17,833 bases of DNA from assembly GCA_046595995.1 (NCBI GenBank), contig JBKJNB010000154.1, forward strand, positions 1-17,833, given 5' to 3'. A program made the translations under genes and the position numbers. Of this stretch, positions 6,693 to 14,521 are shown in pieces. Position 1 is the stretch's first letter; the number at the start of each line of letters is the position of its first letter. The DNA is from JAWXBR01 sp046595995. Lineage in GTDB: Bacteria > Bacteroidota > Ignavibacteria > Kapaibacteriales > Kapaibacteriaceae. The notes under the pieces are model-generated. The model saw only the letters and a program-made list of their open reading frames with translations, did no database searches and was not told the DNA's origin.

Positions 6693-6700
6693 CAAATATA
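6693..6700 (-). promoter_or_regulatory. Bacteroidota-type -7 box (TATATTTG) of gcvT
   Basis: The minus strand reads TATATTTG, an exact TAnnTTTG match, in the 69-nt gap between the HUH protein gene and gcvT. The predicted start is near 6686, a leader of about 20 nt, with AGGA before the ATG. No clear -33 TTTG is present. Confidence 0.55.
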
Positions 6701-6735
6701 GTGGCTATGCCGCCTGTGCGCCTCTGCCACGACGT

Positions 6736-7212
6736 TCAGTTAAATCTGCAGGCTTGCATTGTCGCCTCGTCTTCAGCGTCAACCAACGCCGTAGCATTTG
6801 GCAGAAAGACTTCGTCTAGTTCCTCCTGGAGTGTGCGCGTGAGATGAAAGTTGTCCTGATCCCGCACGAAACTTGCAAGAATTTCTACATGCCATGGCGG
6901 AAGTAAGGTAACGTGAAGGCGCTCATGCCACTCGAACGACACCAGCTCGGAATCGGCATTACTGATGAATTGGCGCGCACGTTCGGCGAACGCTGGAAGG
7001 AACGTATTCACCGATTGTTCGTCTTTGGACACGAACAAAACGTGCATATGATCTGCGCATACATGCAACGTCTTGAACGTGCAGCCACTTATCATCGCAG
7101 TCTCCTCAGCGATTCGCGATAAATCGACTTGGCTGTTGCGGGGTAGTGCAAATGAATCTGAACTCGGTATCAGAATAACGTGGATGCCGACAGTTGTTAT
7201 GGAGTGTAGCAT
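6736..7212 (-). CDS. Y1/IS200-like HUH transposase-family protein, catalytic Tyr apparently replaced
   Basis: This 158-residue protein has the layout of the Y1 transposase family (IS200/REP-associated). The HUH metal motif is His55-Met-His57 in CADHMHVLFVS, followed by a helix (NTFLPAFAERARQFI), an FEWHERLHV strand (93-101) and a final helix SFVRDQDNFHLTRTLQEEL (114-132). In active members that helix begins Y-(I/V)-x-x-Q with the nucleophilic Tyr; here that position seems to be Phe115, with Gln119 kept. Spacing from the second His (58 residues) suits the family. I choose Met at 7210-7212 because upstream residues in the frame do not look like the family. No terminal repeats or REP palindromes were found around it. 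It is probably a domesticated or inactive relative; divergence from the AsmA-like gene argues against recent insertion. Confidence 0.75.
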   Translation of the reverse strand: MLHSITTVGIHVILIPSSDSFALPRNSQVDLSRIAEETAMISGCTFKTLHVCADHMHVLFVSKDEQSVNTFLPAFAERARQFISNADSELVSFEWHERLHVTLLPPWHVEILASFVRDQDNFHLTRTLQEELDEVFLPNATALVDAEDEATMQACRFN

Positions 7213-7234
7213 AGTACGCAGTTGGTAAAGTGGG

Positions 7235-7252
7235 GAATACGACTTAGTATTC
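7235..7252. promoter_or_regulatory. Small inverted repeat in a divergent intergenic region
   Basis: GAATAC, a 6-nt spacer and GTATTC form a perfect 6-bp-arm dyad, 23 bp upstream of the HUH protein start and 62 bp upstream of the AsmA-like start. It could be an operator serving either gene; arms this short also occur by chance. Confidence 0.25.
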
Positions 7253-7313
7253 GCCGCCCACCCCGACGTGACGACTTCATCGCAGCATCTAATAGTTTGA
7301 CAGGAACACAGAC

Positions 7314-9182
7314 ATGGCAACAGAACAAAGCACAACGGATATACCTGCAAAAAAGCCACGTGAGAAGTCACGCTGGTGGCGAGCACTTCTCATCGGAGGC
7401 GGTGGTCTCTTGGGCATTGGTTTAATTGGGGCTGGCCTAGCGTACTGGATGTATGCTGACAAGATGCAGTCGATTATTACGGACGCTGCCAACGACTACA
7501 TAAAGCGCATGGTTCAACGCGATGCGCAGGTTAAGGGCGGGGCGCCAATTGATGTTAAAATCGGCGTTGTTGATTACCAGTTCTTTGCTCGTACGCTCGA
7601 TGTGAAAGACATTCGCATTCGGACGGGTGATACGAAAAATCTTACAGAAGTTTACATGGACCTCAACGTTCCGCTGGTGAAAGTCTCCGGTGTAAACCCA
7701 TGGGACATTCTGTTCGGTAGTGGACTGTCTCTTGGCGACATAACAATTGATGAGCCTTCATTGTATCGGCGTCCGGCAAAAGTCAGTTTTTCAGACTCAT
7801 CGATTGCGGCTCGCACTCGCATCAGTGCTGACTCTGCTGCCGCTGATACGGCTCTTGTAAAGTTGCCCGTTCTACCAAATGTCGACTCGCTCGTTGCCTC
7901 ACTACTTGGCGCAATCCTGCCGGACAACGTCAAGCCATTATGGATTAACAGCCTGTCGGTGAACGAAGGCACGTATGTGCTTGCTGATGCCAACCACCAA
8001 CGGTCTATTGGTGGATCTATGGTTGGCTTGAATATTCGATTTAACTCGCTCTCTATTAAAGAGACTACCAGTGATTACAAAGCCGTTGGAAAGACATACG
8101 TCTCAGTGCGTCGGTGGACGCGTCCGTTCGACGACGGCGATACGGTAGAGCTGTATGGCGGTCGCATTGTTGTGGATGAACAAGACTCGTCAATGTACAT
8201 CGACTCCGTAGACTATATCGTACCTAAGAGTAGCAGAACGTTTGCCAGCGGAGTACATATTTCCTTTAGGCAACGATCAGTTGCGATTGACACATTTGGT
8301 GCTCGACCAACGATTTCTGATGCAGCCATCTTTGCTAAAACACCATTTCGTACGGATAGAATGCGAGTCAGCGCGCGTAATGTTATTCTTAAAGAAGTGG
8401 ACACGAAGGGTCTTGTAAATGGTACTGCATTGCGCGCGCATACGCTCGACTTTTCCAAGTTCTACATCGACGTATTGAGTAACTCCCGGGGCAAAAAGAA
8501 TAAAGGGAAGAGACCCGTGATGCCGTATGAATTGATTGCATCCATACCATTTCGATTGGGGATCGACAGTGTTCGATTTGGCGACTGCGCAATTACCTAC
8601 GGCGAGTTGCACCCAAACAGTAACACACCAGCAATCCTTCAGTTTTCAAAAATCGGATTCCTCGTCACCGGACTATCGAACGATCCCGAAGTACAGAAAA
8701 AACAACCCGTCAAGATTTTTGCTAAAGGGGCTTTTCAGAAAAATGGGGTCATGCAGCTTGAGATAACGCTTCCGCTGAATGTACAGCAGAACACATTCGA
8801 CGCCGAGGCCTCCTTAGCTGAAATGGAACTGGCGACATTCAATACCTTTTTACCCATCGCGGAAAACATTAAGGTGAAAAGCGGCTGGGTGAAAAAGGCA
8901 TCGTTTAAACTCAAAGTTCGCGGTCGGCAAGCAACGGGTGTTGTTACGCCGCAATACATCGATTTTGAGCTTGAAGTTCTTAATAAGTCGTCTAAAAAGG
9001 CGGGTTTCTGGGAGGGTATTGCCTCATTCCTGGCGAATTGGCTAAAAATCAAGAATGAGAACGTTCCTGGAAAAGACATGAAGGTCGGCACGATAGCATA
9101 TACGATCCCAGCAGATGCCTCGGTCTTTCAAGCGCTTTGGTTCCCCGTCCGCGACGGGCTGGGTAAAGTAATCGGATTCTAG
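7314..9182 (+). CDS. AsmA-like membrane-anchored envelope protein
   Basis: This 622-residue protein has a short basic cytoplasmic tail (1-22), one transmembrane helix (about 23-46) and a large periplasmic part of repeating beta strands. The segments SGVNPWDILFGSGLSLGDITIDEPSL (around 125-150) and, near the C-terminus, VKSGWVKKASFKLKVRGRQATG and IASFLANWLKIKNENV resemble AsmA/DUF748-type proteins. Those are linked to lipid transport between the membranes and to outer-membrane assembly. The family call rests on architecture and these motifs, so AsmA-like is safer than a named gene. AGGA lies 9 nt before ATG. It seems to be a single-gene unit, followed by 96 nt that hold the promoter of the iron-type operon. 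Codon use looks like its neighbours. Confidence 0.65.
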   Translation: MATEQSTTDIPAKKPREKSRWWRALLIGGGGLLGIGLIGAGLAYWMYADKMQSIITDAANDYIKRMVQRDAQVKGGAPIDVKIGVVDYQFFARTLDVKDIRIRTGDTKNLTEVYMDLNVPLVKVSGVNPWDILFGSGLSLGDITIDEPSLYRRPAKVSFSDSSIAARTRISADSAAADTALVKLPVLPNVDSLVASLLGAILPDNVKPLWINSLSVNEGTYVLADANHQRSIGGSMVGLNIRFNSLSIKETTSDYKAVGKTYVSVRRWTRPFDDGDTVELYGGRIVVDEQDSSMYIDSVDYIVPKSSRTFASGVHISFRQRSVAIDTFGARPTISDAAIFAKTPFRTDRMRVSARNVILKEVDTKGLVNGTALRAHTLDFSKFYIDVLSNSRGKKNKGKRPVMPYELIASIPFRLGIDSVRFGDCAITYGELHPNSNTPAILQFSKIGFLVTGLSNDPEVQKKQPVKIFAKGAFQKNGVMQLEITLPLNVQQNTFDAEASLAEMELATFNTFLPIAENIKVKSGWVKKASFKLKVRGRQATGVVTPQYIDFELEVLNKSSKKAGFWEGIASFLANWLKIKNENVPGKDMKVGTIAYTIPADASVFQALWFPVRDGLGKVIGF

Positions 9183-9211
9183 ACCAGCAATGGATAGCTG
9201 CTGCTATTTCA

Positions 9212-9230
9212 ATTTGGACTAAGTCCAAAT
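9212..9230. promoter_or_regulatory. Perfect 19-bp palindrome (operator candidate 1) of the iron-type operon
   Basis: ATTTGGACT-A-AGTCCAAAT is a perfect dyad with 9-bp arms and a single central base (9221). It overlaps the TTTG of a Bacteroidota-type -33 element (9213-9216). No T-run follows it, so it is unlikely to be the terminator of the upstream gene. Confidence 0.7.
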
Positions 9231-9244
9231 AAGGGGTAAATTCG
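9213..9244 (+). promoter_or_regulatory. Predicted promoter of the imelysin-HTTM-TonB receptor operon
   Basis: TTTG at 9213-9216, 20 bp, then TAAATTCG at 9237-9244. This matches the Bacteroidota TTTG-N19/20-TAnnTTTG arrangement with one mismatch in the -7 box. Transcription would start near 9251, about 28 nt before the ATG at 9279. Both elements lie under inverted repeats. Confidence 0.55.
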
Positions 9245-9263
9245 GACTGTTATTGTCCCAATT
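9239..9263. promoter_or_regulatory. Second inverted repeat (operator candidate 2) of the iron-type operon
   Basis: AATTCGGAC and GTCCCAATT form 9-bp arms (8 of 9 pair) around a 7-nt spacer. Its centre (9251) is 30 bp from that of the first palindrome, about three helical turns, and it shares the GGAC/GTCC core. It covers the end of the -7 element and the predicted start site. Confidence 0.5.
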
Positions 9264-9278
9264 GCCTCTGGAAAAACC

Positions 9279-10355
9279 ATGCGGCTTCATGCCCTGCCTG
9301 GGGCAGCGCTTATTGTGCTGCTCGCACTAACGGTAAGCTCCTGTACAGTAACCGAACCGATCGAGTTCGGCGAACAGCGCAGACTTGTTCTTGAAACCGT
9401 TGCCGATAGCCTGATAAAGCCGGGCTACGAAGTGTTAGTGCAACGTTGCGACTCCCTCGAGAATGCAATCAAGGCTTTTGCTGTTCAACCGACTCAGTCA
9501 AATCTCGACATTACGAGAGCTGCATGGACTACCGCACTTCTGTCGTGGGAGCGAGTGGTAACGTACGACTTTGGTCCGGCAATCGGCAACTTCGGAAGCT
9601 TGAATACCGACATTGCCACATTCCCTGCTAGTGTTCAGAAGATCGAGGCTGCAATCGCGGCAGGTGACAACGCAACGCAAGACTTCAATCGCGATAAACG
9701 CGGACTGTTCGCACTAGAGTACTTGTTATTTAGCGATGCTAGTCAGCCGATTGTAAACTCTGACTCAATCAGCCGCCGCGCTTACCTAAAGGTAGTAGCT
9801 CGACACCTAGACAGCAGCGTTCGTGCAGTACGCGCCGATTGGATTAACTATCGATCGCGGTTCGTCGAACAGATTGGCACAGACGCGGGTAGTTCTATGA
9901 GCTTACTGTTTAACGCCTTGAACATGAGTTACGAGCAAGCAAAGAATTATAAGATCGCAATACCTGCCGGACGTCGCCTAGGGCAGACACAAGCACCACA
10001 TCTTGTAGAAGCCTATTACTCGGGCACGTCTGTTCATGCACTTAAAGTCCATATCCGCAGCGTATTCGAACTGTGGAGTGGAAATGAGCCTTCACTACAT
10101 GGCTTTCAGTACTATCTGGGCTTTGTACCACAAGGACAACGACTCATCGACGACACCAAAAAGCAAATGGACTCGGTGAACATTGCCCTAGACGCAATCA
10201 ACGATGCAGAACGCCTCTCGGATTTAATCACGTCTAACGACCCACGCGTTGAGGCTCTCGTTGAGCAAACGCAGAAAATGAGTCGGTATCTCAAGAGCGA
10301 ACTATCGTCTCTTATCGGCATCTCCATTACTTACAGCAGCGGTGATGGCGACTAG
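9279..10355 (+). CDS. Imelysin-family (peptidase M75-like) lipoprotein
   Basis: This 358-residue protein has a lipoprotein signal peptide with Cys22 in LTVSSC. The mature part is helical, with imelysin-family segments SWERVVTYDFGPAIGNFGSL (89-108), DIATFP (111-116), RGLFALEYLLF (141-151) and YYSGTSVHALKVHIRSVFELW (246-266). Imelysin/EfeO-type proteins act in iron acquisition, probably by binding iron or an iron complex at the cell surface or in the periplasm. The GxHxxE metal motif of classical members is not intact here: the conserved Glu is present (Glu147) but no His precedes it. It is the first of three overlapping genes; its stop overlaps the HTTM start. Expression is probably controlled by the dyads at 9212-9263. 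Protease activity should not be assumed. Confidence 0.85.
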   Translation: MRLHALPGAALIVLLALTVSSCTVTEPIEFGEQRRLVLETVADSLIKPGYEVLVQRCDSLENAIKAFAVQPTQSNLDITRAAWTTALLSWERVVTYDFGPAIGNFGSLNTDIATFPASVQKIEAAIAAGDNATQDFNRDKRGLFALEYLLFSDASQPIVNSDSISRRAYLKVVARHLDSSVRAVRADWINYRSRFVEQIGTDAGSSMSLLFNALNMSYEQAKNYKIAIPAGRRLGQTQAPHLVEAYYSGTSVHALKVHIRSVFELWSGNEPSLHGFQYYLGFVPQGQRLIDDTKKQMDSVNIALDAINDAERLSDLITSNDPRVEALVEQTQKMSRYLKSELSSLIGISITYSSGDGD

Positions 10356-11655
10356 TCTCCGCGCAACTATTGCAGACTACTTCAATTCGACTTGGCCTGT
10401 GTCCACGTTAGCTGTGGCGCGCGTCTTGTTCGGTTTAACGATGACGATAGGCTGTATACGCTTTCTATCGTTTGGGTGGGTATATGAGCAATACGTTGCG
10501 CCAAAATTTCACTTTACGTACTTGGGTTTTGAGTGGTTAGCGCCCCTTCCTGAATTGGGTATGTACGCCGTGTTCGCAGTAATGACATTCGCGGCACTGG
10601 GCATCATGCTCGGAGCGTTCTATCGTCCGTCGGCAGTAATTTTCTTTTTGGCTTTCACCTATGTCGAACTCCTCGACAAAACCTATTATCTCAATCATTA
10701 CTACTTCGTTAGTGTCGTAGCATTACTATTCTGTTTTCTTCCGGCACATCGCGCATTTTCAATAGATGTGTGGCGGCGTCCAGCGCTGCGTCTCGATGTT
10801 GTTCCGCGTTGGACAGTGGACATTCTAAAATTCCAGATTGCTCTTGTGTACATCTTCGCAGGCGTTGCAAAGATTAACACTGACTGGCTGTTGCATGCAA
10901 TGCCGCTGTCGATATGGCTGCCTGCACACGATGATTTGCCCCTTATCGGCCCCCTACTCAGCATGCCAATTACTGCCTACGTTTTCTCGTGGGCTGGAAT
11001 GCTGTTCGACTGCACCATACCGTTCTTTCTCATGCATCGTCGAACGCGTGTGTACGCATATGTCGCCGTCGTTGGTTTCCATACAATCACGGGGATGATG
11101 TTCCAGATTGGAATTTTTCCGATTGTAATGATTGCGATGACACTGGTGTTCTTCGTGGGTAGTAGCGAGAAGAAGGCACACCTTGTATTCGCAAAACCAG
11201 CACGGCGGACGAATCGCATGACCATAGTGTTGGCAAGTCTCTTTGTTGTGCTTCAGATTCTAGTACCGCTTCGGTACGTATTGTACTCTGGTAACGTGTT
11301 TTGGAATGAAGAAGGCTATCGGTTCTCTTGGCGTGTTATGCTAATGGAGAAGGCAGGGTATGCGACGTTCTTCGTGCGAGATGGTCTGAAGAGCGAGAGC
11401 ATGGTCATCAATAGAGACTTTCTAAACACGCACCAGGAAAAGCAGATGTCGATGCAGCCCGACATGGTGCTTCAGTTCGCACACTTCCTGCGCGACCACT
11501 GTGTGGCACAAGGCATGCGCGATCCACGCGTGCGCGCCGAGGTGTGGGTAACGTTAAACGGACGAGAGAGTAGACTACTTGTAGATCCACAGGTCGATCT
11601 GGCTCGTGAGCATGTCGGACTCCATCAATACGCATGGGTGCGCAGCTATGAATAG
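10345..11655 (+). CDS. HTTM (vitamin-K-dependent gamma-carboxylase-like) membrane protein
   Basis: This integral membrane protein of 436 residues has several helices (for example about 22-45, 72-92, 95-135, 160-178, 208-232, 236-270 and 293-312) and a C-terminal soluble beta-rich part (about 315-436). Characteristic segments are LDKTYYLNHYYFVSVVALLF, LVYIFAGVAKINTDWL and GNVFWNEEGYRFSWRVMLMEK. The FAGVAKINTDW segment aligns with the region of human GGCX said to hold its catalytic Lys, so the Lys here is a candidate. The bacterial function is unknown; homologues recur beside iron-uptake genes in Bacteroidota. ATG 10345 follows an in-frame GTG at 10342 and overlaps the imelysin stop by 11 nt. 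The stop overlaps the receptor start by 8 nt. Both overlaps suggest translational coupling. Confidence 0.85.
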   Translation: MATSLRATIADYFNSTWPVSTLAVARVLFGLTMTIGCIRFLSFGWVYEQYVAPKFHFTYLGFEWLAPLPELGMYAVFAVMTFAALGIMLGAFYRPSAVIFFLAFTYVELLDKTYYLNHYYFVSVVALLFCFLPAHRAFSIDVWRRPALRLDVVPRWTVDILKFQIALVYIFAGVAKINTDWLLHAMPLSIWLPAHDDLPLIGPLLSMPITAYVFSWAGMLFDCTIPFFLMHRRTRVYAYVAVVGFHTITGMMFQIGIFPIVMIAMTLVFFVGSSEKKAHLVFAKPARRTNRMTIVLASLFVVLQILVPLRYVLYSGNVFWNEEGYRFSWRVMLMEKAGYATFFVRDGLKSESMVINRDFLNTHQEKQMSMQPDMVLQFAHFLRDHCVAQGMRDPRVRAEVWVTLNGRESRLLVDPQVDLAREHVGLHQYAWVRSYE

Positions 11656-13864
11656 GCTTGCACTCGTAGTTCTGGTACTGTTTGCAATTGCCACAACAGT
11701 GGTTAAGGGGCTCACCGACTCGCTGAATTTGCGTGTCGATACCGTGCGTTCTCCACAAGTTGTAGTATATGCGACACCGATAAACGCGTTTACAATATCC
11801 TCAGTCGATGATCTTGATGGCGGGGCTATCTATGCCGGCAAGAAGACCGAACAGGTACGGATGAGTTCGATTACTGCAAATACGTCGAGCAATAATGCGC
11901 GTCAGGTATTCTCAGGCATTGCCGGTCTAAACATTTGGGACAACGATGGCGGTGGTGTTCAAATGGGCATTGGTGGTAGGGGACTGTCGCCGAATCGAAC
12001 GTCGAACTTCACAACGCGGCAAAATGGGTATGACATTGCAGCCGACCCGCTGGGATATCCTGAGAGTTACTACACACCACCAATGGATGCGGTAGATCGC
12101 ATTCAAGTCGTGCGTGGCGCCGGCTCGCTGCGTTATGGCACGCAGTTCGGCGGCATGGTGAACTTTGTCATGCGAGAACCTAAAAAAGACTCTGCATTCG
12201 AAGGACGTGTTCGCAGTACGTATGGGTCGTTCAACTTTGCTGGTTTATATGCAGAGGGCAGTGGTACGATAGATAACGTGGGATACATCGCATTGTATCA
12301 GCTCCGACGCTCCGATGGATGGCGTCCGAACAGTGGCTTCGCCGTCCACACTGCCTACGCATCGGTCGCAACATCAATTACGCCGACCTTGCGTATACGT
12401 GCAGACTACACGTTCTTCACGTATCAATCGCAGCAGCCCGGAGGCCTCACCGACAGAATGTTCAGCGACAATCCAAATCAAAGCGTACGGTCGCGCAATT
12501 GGTTCGAGGTGCAATGGAATCTTGCTTCGCTGTCTGTGGATTACGTGCTCTCCGAGTCGACAGGTATTAAGTCGATGTTTTTTGGCAACTACAGTTCGCG
12601 CGACGCTCTTGGCAATCAAGACCGCATAAACATGAGTGACCAAGGTGGCGAGCGATCACTCATTGCAGGCACGTTTCGCAACATTGGAAACGAAACAACC
12701 ATCCAGCATGCGTTCGAAGGATTTGGCACTGATATGTCCTCACTCGTTGCCGGCTTTCGGCTATTCCACGGCACGACTACGCAACAGCAAGGCAGTGCAA
12801 GCAGCGGATCGGGTCCGGACTTCACATTCCTTAACGCTTCACAACTCGAAGGCTCAGACTTTAGATACCCCAACGACAACGTTGCCGTGTTTGCCGAAAG
12901 TATTCTTCGTCTTGGTAACGGATTCGCAGTCGTGCCCGGCATGCGCGGCGAACTCATCACAACACGGTCAGACGGTTACTATTCTATGCGAGTAGAAGAC
13001 TTTGCCGGCAACGTGCTTGTCGATTCAACCGTGCGTGAAACGCGCAGTCGTTCCCGCACATTTGCATTGTTTGGTATCGGATTGCTCTATCACTCGCCAG
13101 ATCTGTGGGAGTGTTATGCGAACGCATCACAGAACTTCCGCTCAATCACATTCAGCGATTTGCACATTAGTAATCCGAACATTCGCGTAGACCCCGACAT
13201 CACAGATGAACGTGGATACACGCTCGACGCCGGAATTCGCGGCACGTTGCTCGACGTCATTGCCTTCGATGCAAGCGCGTTCTATCTGCGGTATTCAAAC
13301 CGCATAGGCGAAGTGCTGCGTTCCGACGAAGCACCGCTGTTCCTTCCGTATCGCTATCGTACGAATGTCGCCGACGCATACACCGCTGGCGTCGAGGCCG
13401 TCGTCGAAATCAACATTTCGCGCCTCGCTGCACTTCACAACTCGTCGCCTGTCGTAAGGGTTTTGCTGAATGGGGCTGTTACGGATGGACGCTATCTGAA
13501 TTCTGATGATGCTTCAGTTCGTAATCGCCGCGTCGAACTCGTGCCGCCATATGTAGTGCGCTCGGGAGTATCGGTCGAGTCGAATGGCTTCCGTGCGTCT
13601 TTCGTGCTTGCATTTGTGGGCAAGCAATACTCCGACGCAACAAACACAGAGTATTCTGCCTCCGCAGTTACCGGGGCAATACCTGCCTATAGCGTAGGGG
13701 ACCTGTCTGCATCATACATGTTCGATCGTTACCGAATAGACATGAGCTGTAATAACTTATTTGACAATAGATATTTTTCACGTCGTGCCGATGCATATCC
13801 CGGACCCGGCATTATTCCAGCCGAAGCACGTTCATTCTCCGTTACACTACAAGCATCGTTTTAA
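11648..13864 (+). CDS. TonB-dependent outer-membrane receptor, FecA-like iron-uptake type
   Basis: This 738-residue receptor has a signal peptide (MNRLALVVLVLFAIATTV), a short N-terminal extension and a plug domain (about 66-178). The plug includes KKTEQVRMSSITANTSSNNA, NIWDNDGGGVQMGIGGRGLS, YDIAADPLGYPESYYTPP and VVRGAGSLRYGTQFGGMVNF. A 22-strand barrel then extends to the terminal Phe of SFSVTLQASF. The plug resembles FecA/iron-siderophore receptors, and the imelysin and HTTM partners fit iron uptake powered by TonB; the ligand is unknown. There is no carboxypeptidase-D-like N-terminal domain, unlike the SusC-like protein at 15411. I start at ATG 11648, which overlaps the HTTM stop, because the signal peptide begins there; the longer frame from 11606 adds 14 residues from the HTTM 3' end. 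Confidence 0.9.
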   Translation: MNRLALVVLVLFAIATTVVKGLTDSLNLRVDTVRSPQVVVYATPINAFTISSVDDLDGGAIYAGKKTEQVRMSSITANTSSNNARQVFSGIAGLNIWDNDGGGVQMGIGGRGLSPNRTSNFTTRQNGYDIAADPLGYPESYYTPPMDAVDRIQVVRGAGSLRYGTQFGGMVNFVMREPKKDSAFEGRVRSTYGSFNFAGLYAEGSGTIDNVGYIALYQLRRSDGWRPNSGFAVHTAYASVATSITPTLRIRADYTFFTYQSQQPGGLTDRMFSDNPNQSVRSRNWFEVQWNLASLSVDYVLSESTGIKSMFFGNYSSRDALGNQDRINMSDQGGERSLIAGTFRNIGNETTIQHAFEGFGTDMSSLVAGFRLFHGTTTQQQGSASSGSGPDFTFLNASQLEGSDFRYPNDNVAVFAESILRLGNGFAVVPGMRGELITTRSDGYYSMRVEDFAGNVLVDSTVRETRSRSRTFALFGIGLLYHSPDLWECYANASQNFRSITFSDLHISNPNIRVDPDITDERGYTLDAGIRGTLLDVIAFDASAFYLRYSNRIGEVLRSDEAPLFLPYRYRTNVADAYTAGVEAVVEINISRLAALHNSSPVVRVLLNGAVTDGRYLNSDDASVRNRRVELVPPYVVRSGVSVESNGFRASFVLAFVGKQYSDATNTEYSASAVTGAIPAYSVGDLSASYMFDRYRIDMSCNNLFDNRYFSRRADAYPGPGIIPAEARSFSVTLQASF

Positions 13865-13905
13865 GAGTAGTCGCAATCACGTGTCTCCAATCGCTTCGTG
13901 TGCCT

Positions 13906-14517
13906 CTAATGCGATGGTATTGGGTTTATGTCGGTAAGCGGATGAAGCTCCCAGGCAGTAGTCCGCCATAGGGCGCGACCACGTGGTTTGGTGTTAACGG
14001 CGTTGCCACTATGCATCCAATCAAAAAGCAGCCATCCCCGAACACGCATCCATGTGCCTTTGTATTGCTTCAATGCAGATGTCGACCAATCTAGTCCTTT
14101 GCTCTTCTTCAGTGCTTTAATGCGGGGTGTGACCTCGCCCACCATCGAATAACGCTTCTTCATGTTCGAGTCTTGCGCATACATGAGAATGCGTGTATCC
14201 ATCATGTCATCGCCGGTTTTACGGCAATTGCAATCTTCGACTTCAGCCGCATAAACATCGCCGATGAAAACGTCCATTTCGACTGCTGCTCCTTCGTACC
14301 AGCGATCGGTGTCATCGCCGGGCTCGAGGAATTCTTCTATGCTGTGTCCATTTAGTTCTGAGGCGTGCGGGATTTTGTAGACGGCCTTTAATACAAACAA
14401 GTCTGCTTTTCGTGTTCCGGGTGTAGCTAGACCTTCGGGCGGACATCCACGAATTACGCGGAAGTCTTGTGAGAGAAGCGATGCTACCGAGGCAAGAAGC
14501 AGGAGGATGTAGTGCAT
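13906..14517 (-). CDS. Secreted protein of unknown function with GWLLFD and AWELHPLT motifs
   Basis: This 203-residue protein begins with a signal peptide (about 1-17). A compact, charged domain follows, containing KADLFVLKAVYKIPH, DCNCRK (Cys96, Cys98) and, near the end, RVRGWLLFDWMH (158-169) and TTAWELHPLTDI (186-197). The ending looks like small secreted proteins that share a WEIHPVT-like C-terminus, whose function I do not know. It is convergent with the TonB receptor gene (stops 41 nt apart), so it is not part of that operon. No Shine-Dalgarno sequence precedes the ATG; a 13-bp palindrome lies 4 nt upstream. Confidence 0.75.
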   Translation of the reverse strand: MHYILLLLASVASLLSQDFRVIRGCPPEGLATPGTRKADLFVLKAVYKIPHASELNGHSIEEFLEPGDDTDRWYEGAAVEMDVFIGDVYAAEVEDCNCRKTGDDMMDTRILMYAQDSNMKKRYSMVGEVTPRIKALKKSKGLDWSTSALKQYKGTWMRVRGWLLFDWMHSGNAVNTKPRGRALWRTTAWELHPLTDINPIPSH

Positions 14518-14521
14518 TGGA

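Noticed and set aside
6736..7212. An active IS200-type insertion sequence or REP-associated transposon
   Set aside because: No terminal hairpins, REP palindromes or second copy were found in the window, and the catalytic Tyr seems replaced.
9212..9230. The palindrome as a rho-independent terminator of the AsmA-like gene
   Set aside because: The stem is not GC-rich, has a 1-base centre and no T-run follows; overlap with promoter elements favours an operator.
11606..11647. The earlier in-frame start of the TonB receptor at 11606
   Set aside because: The extra 14 residues come from the end of the HTTM gene and would displace the signal peptide; ATG 11648 gives the usual short overlap.
13865..13905. 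A terminator between the TonB receptor and the convergent secreted-protein gene
   Set aside because: Only weak CACG/CGTG complementarity is present and no T-run follows, so I do not call one.
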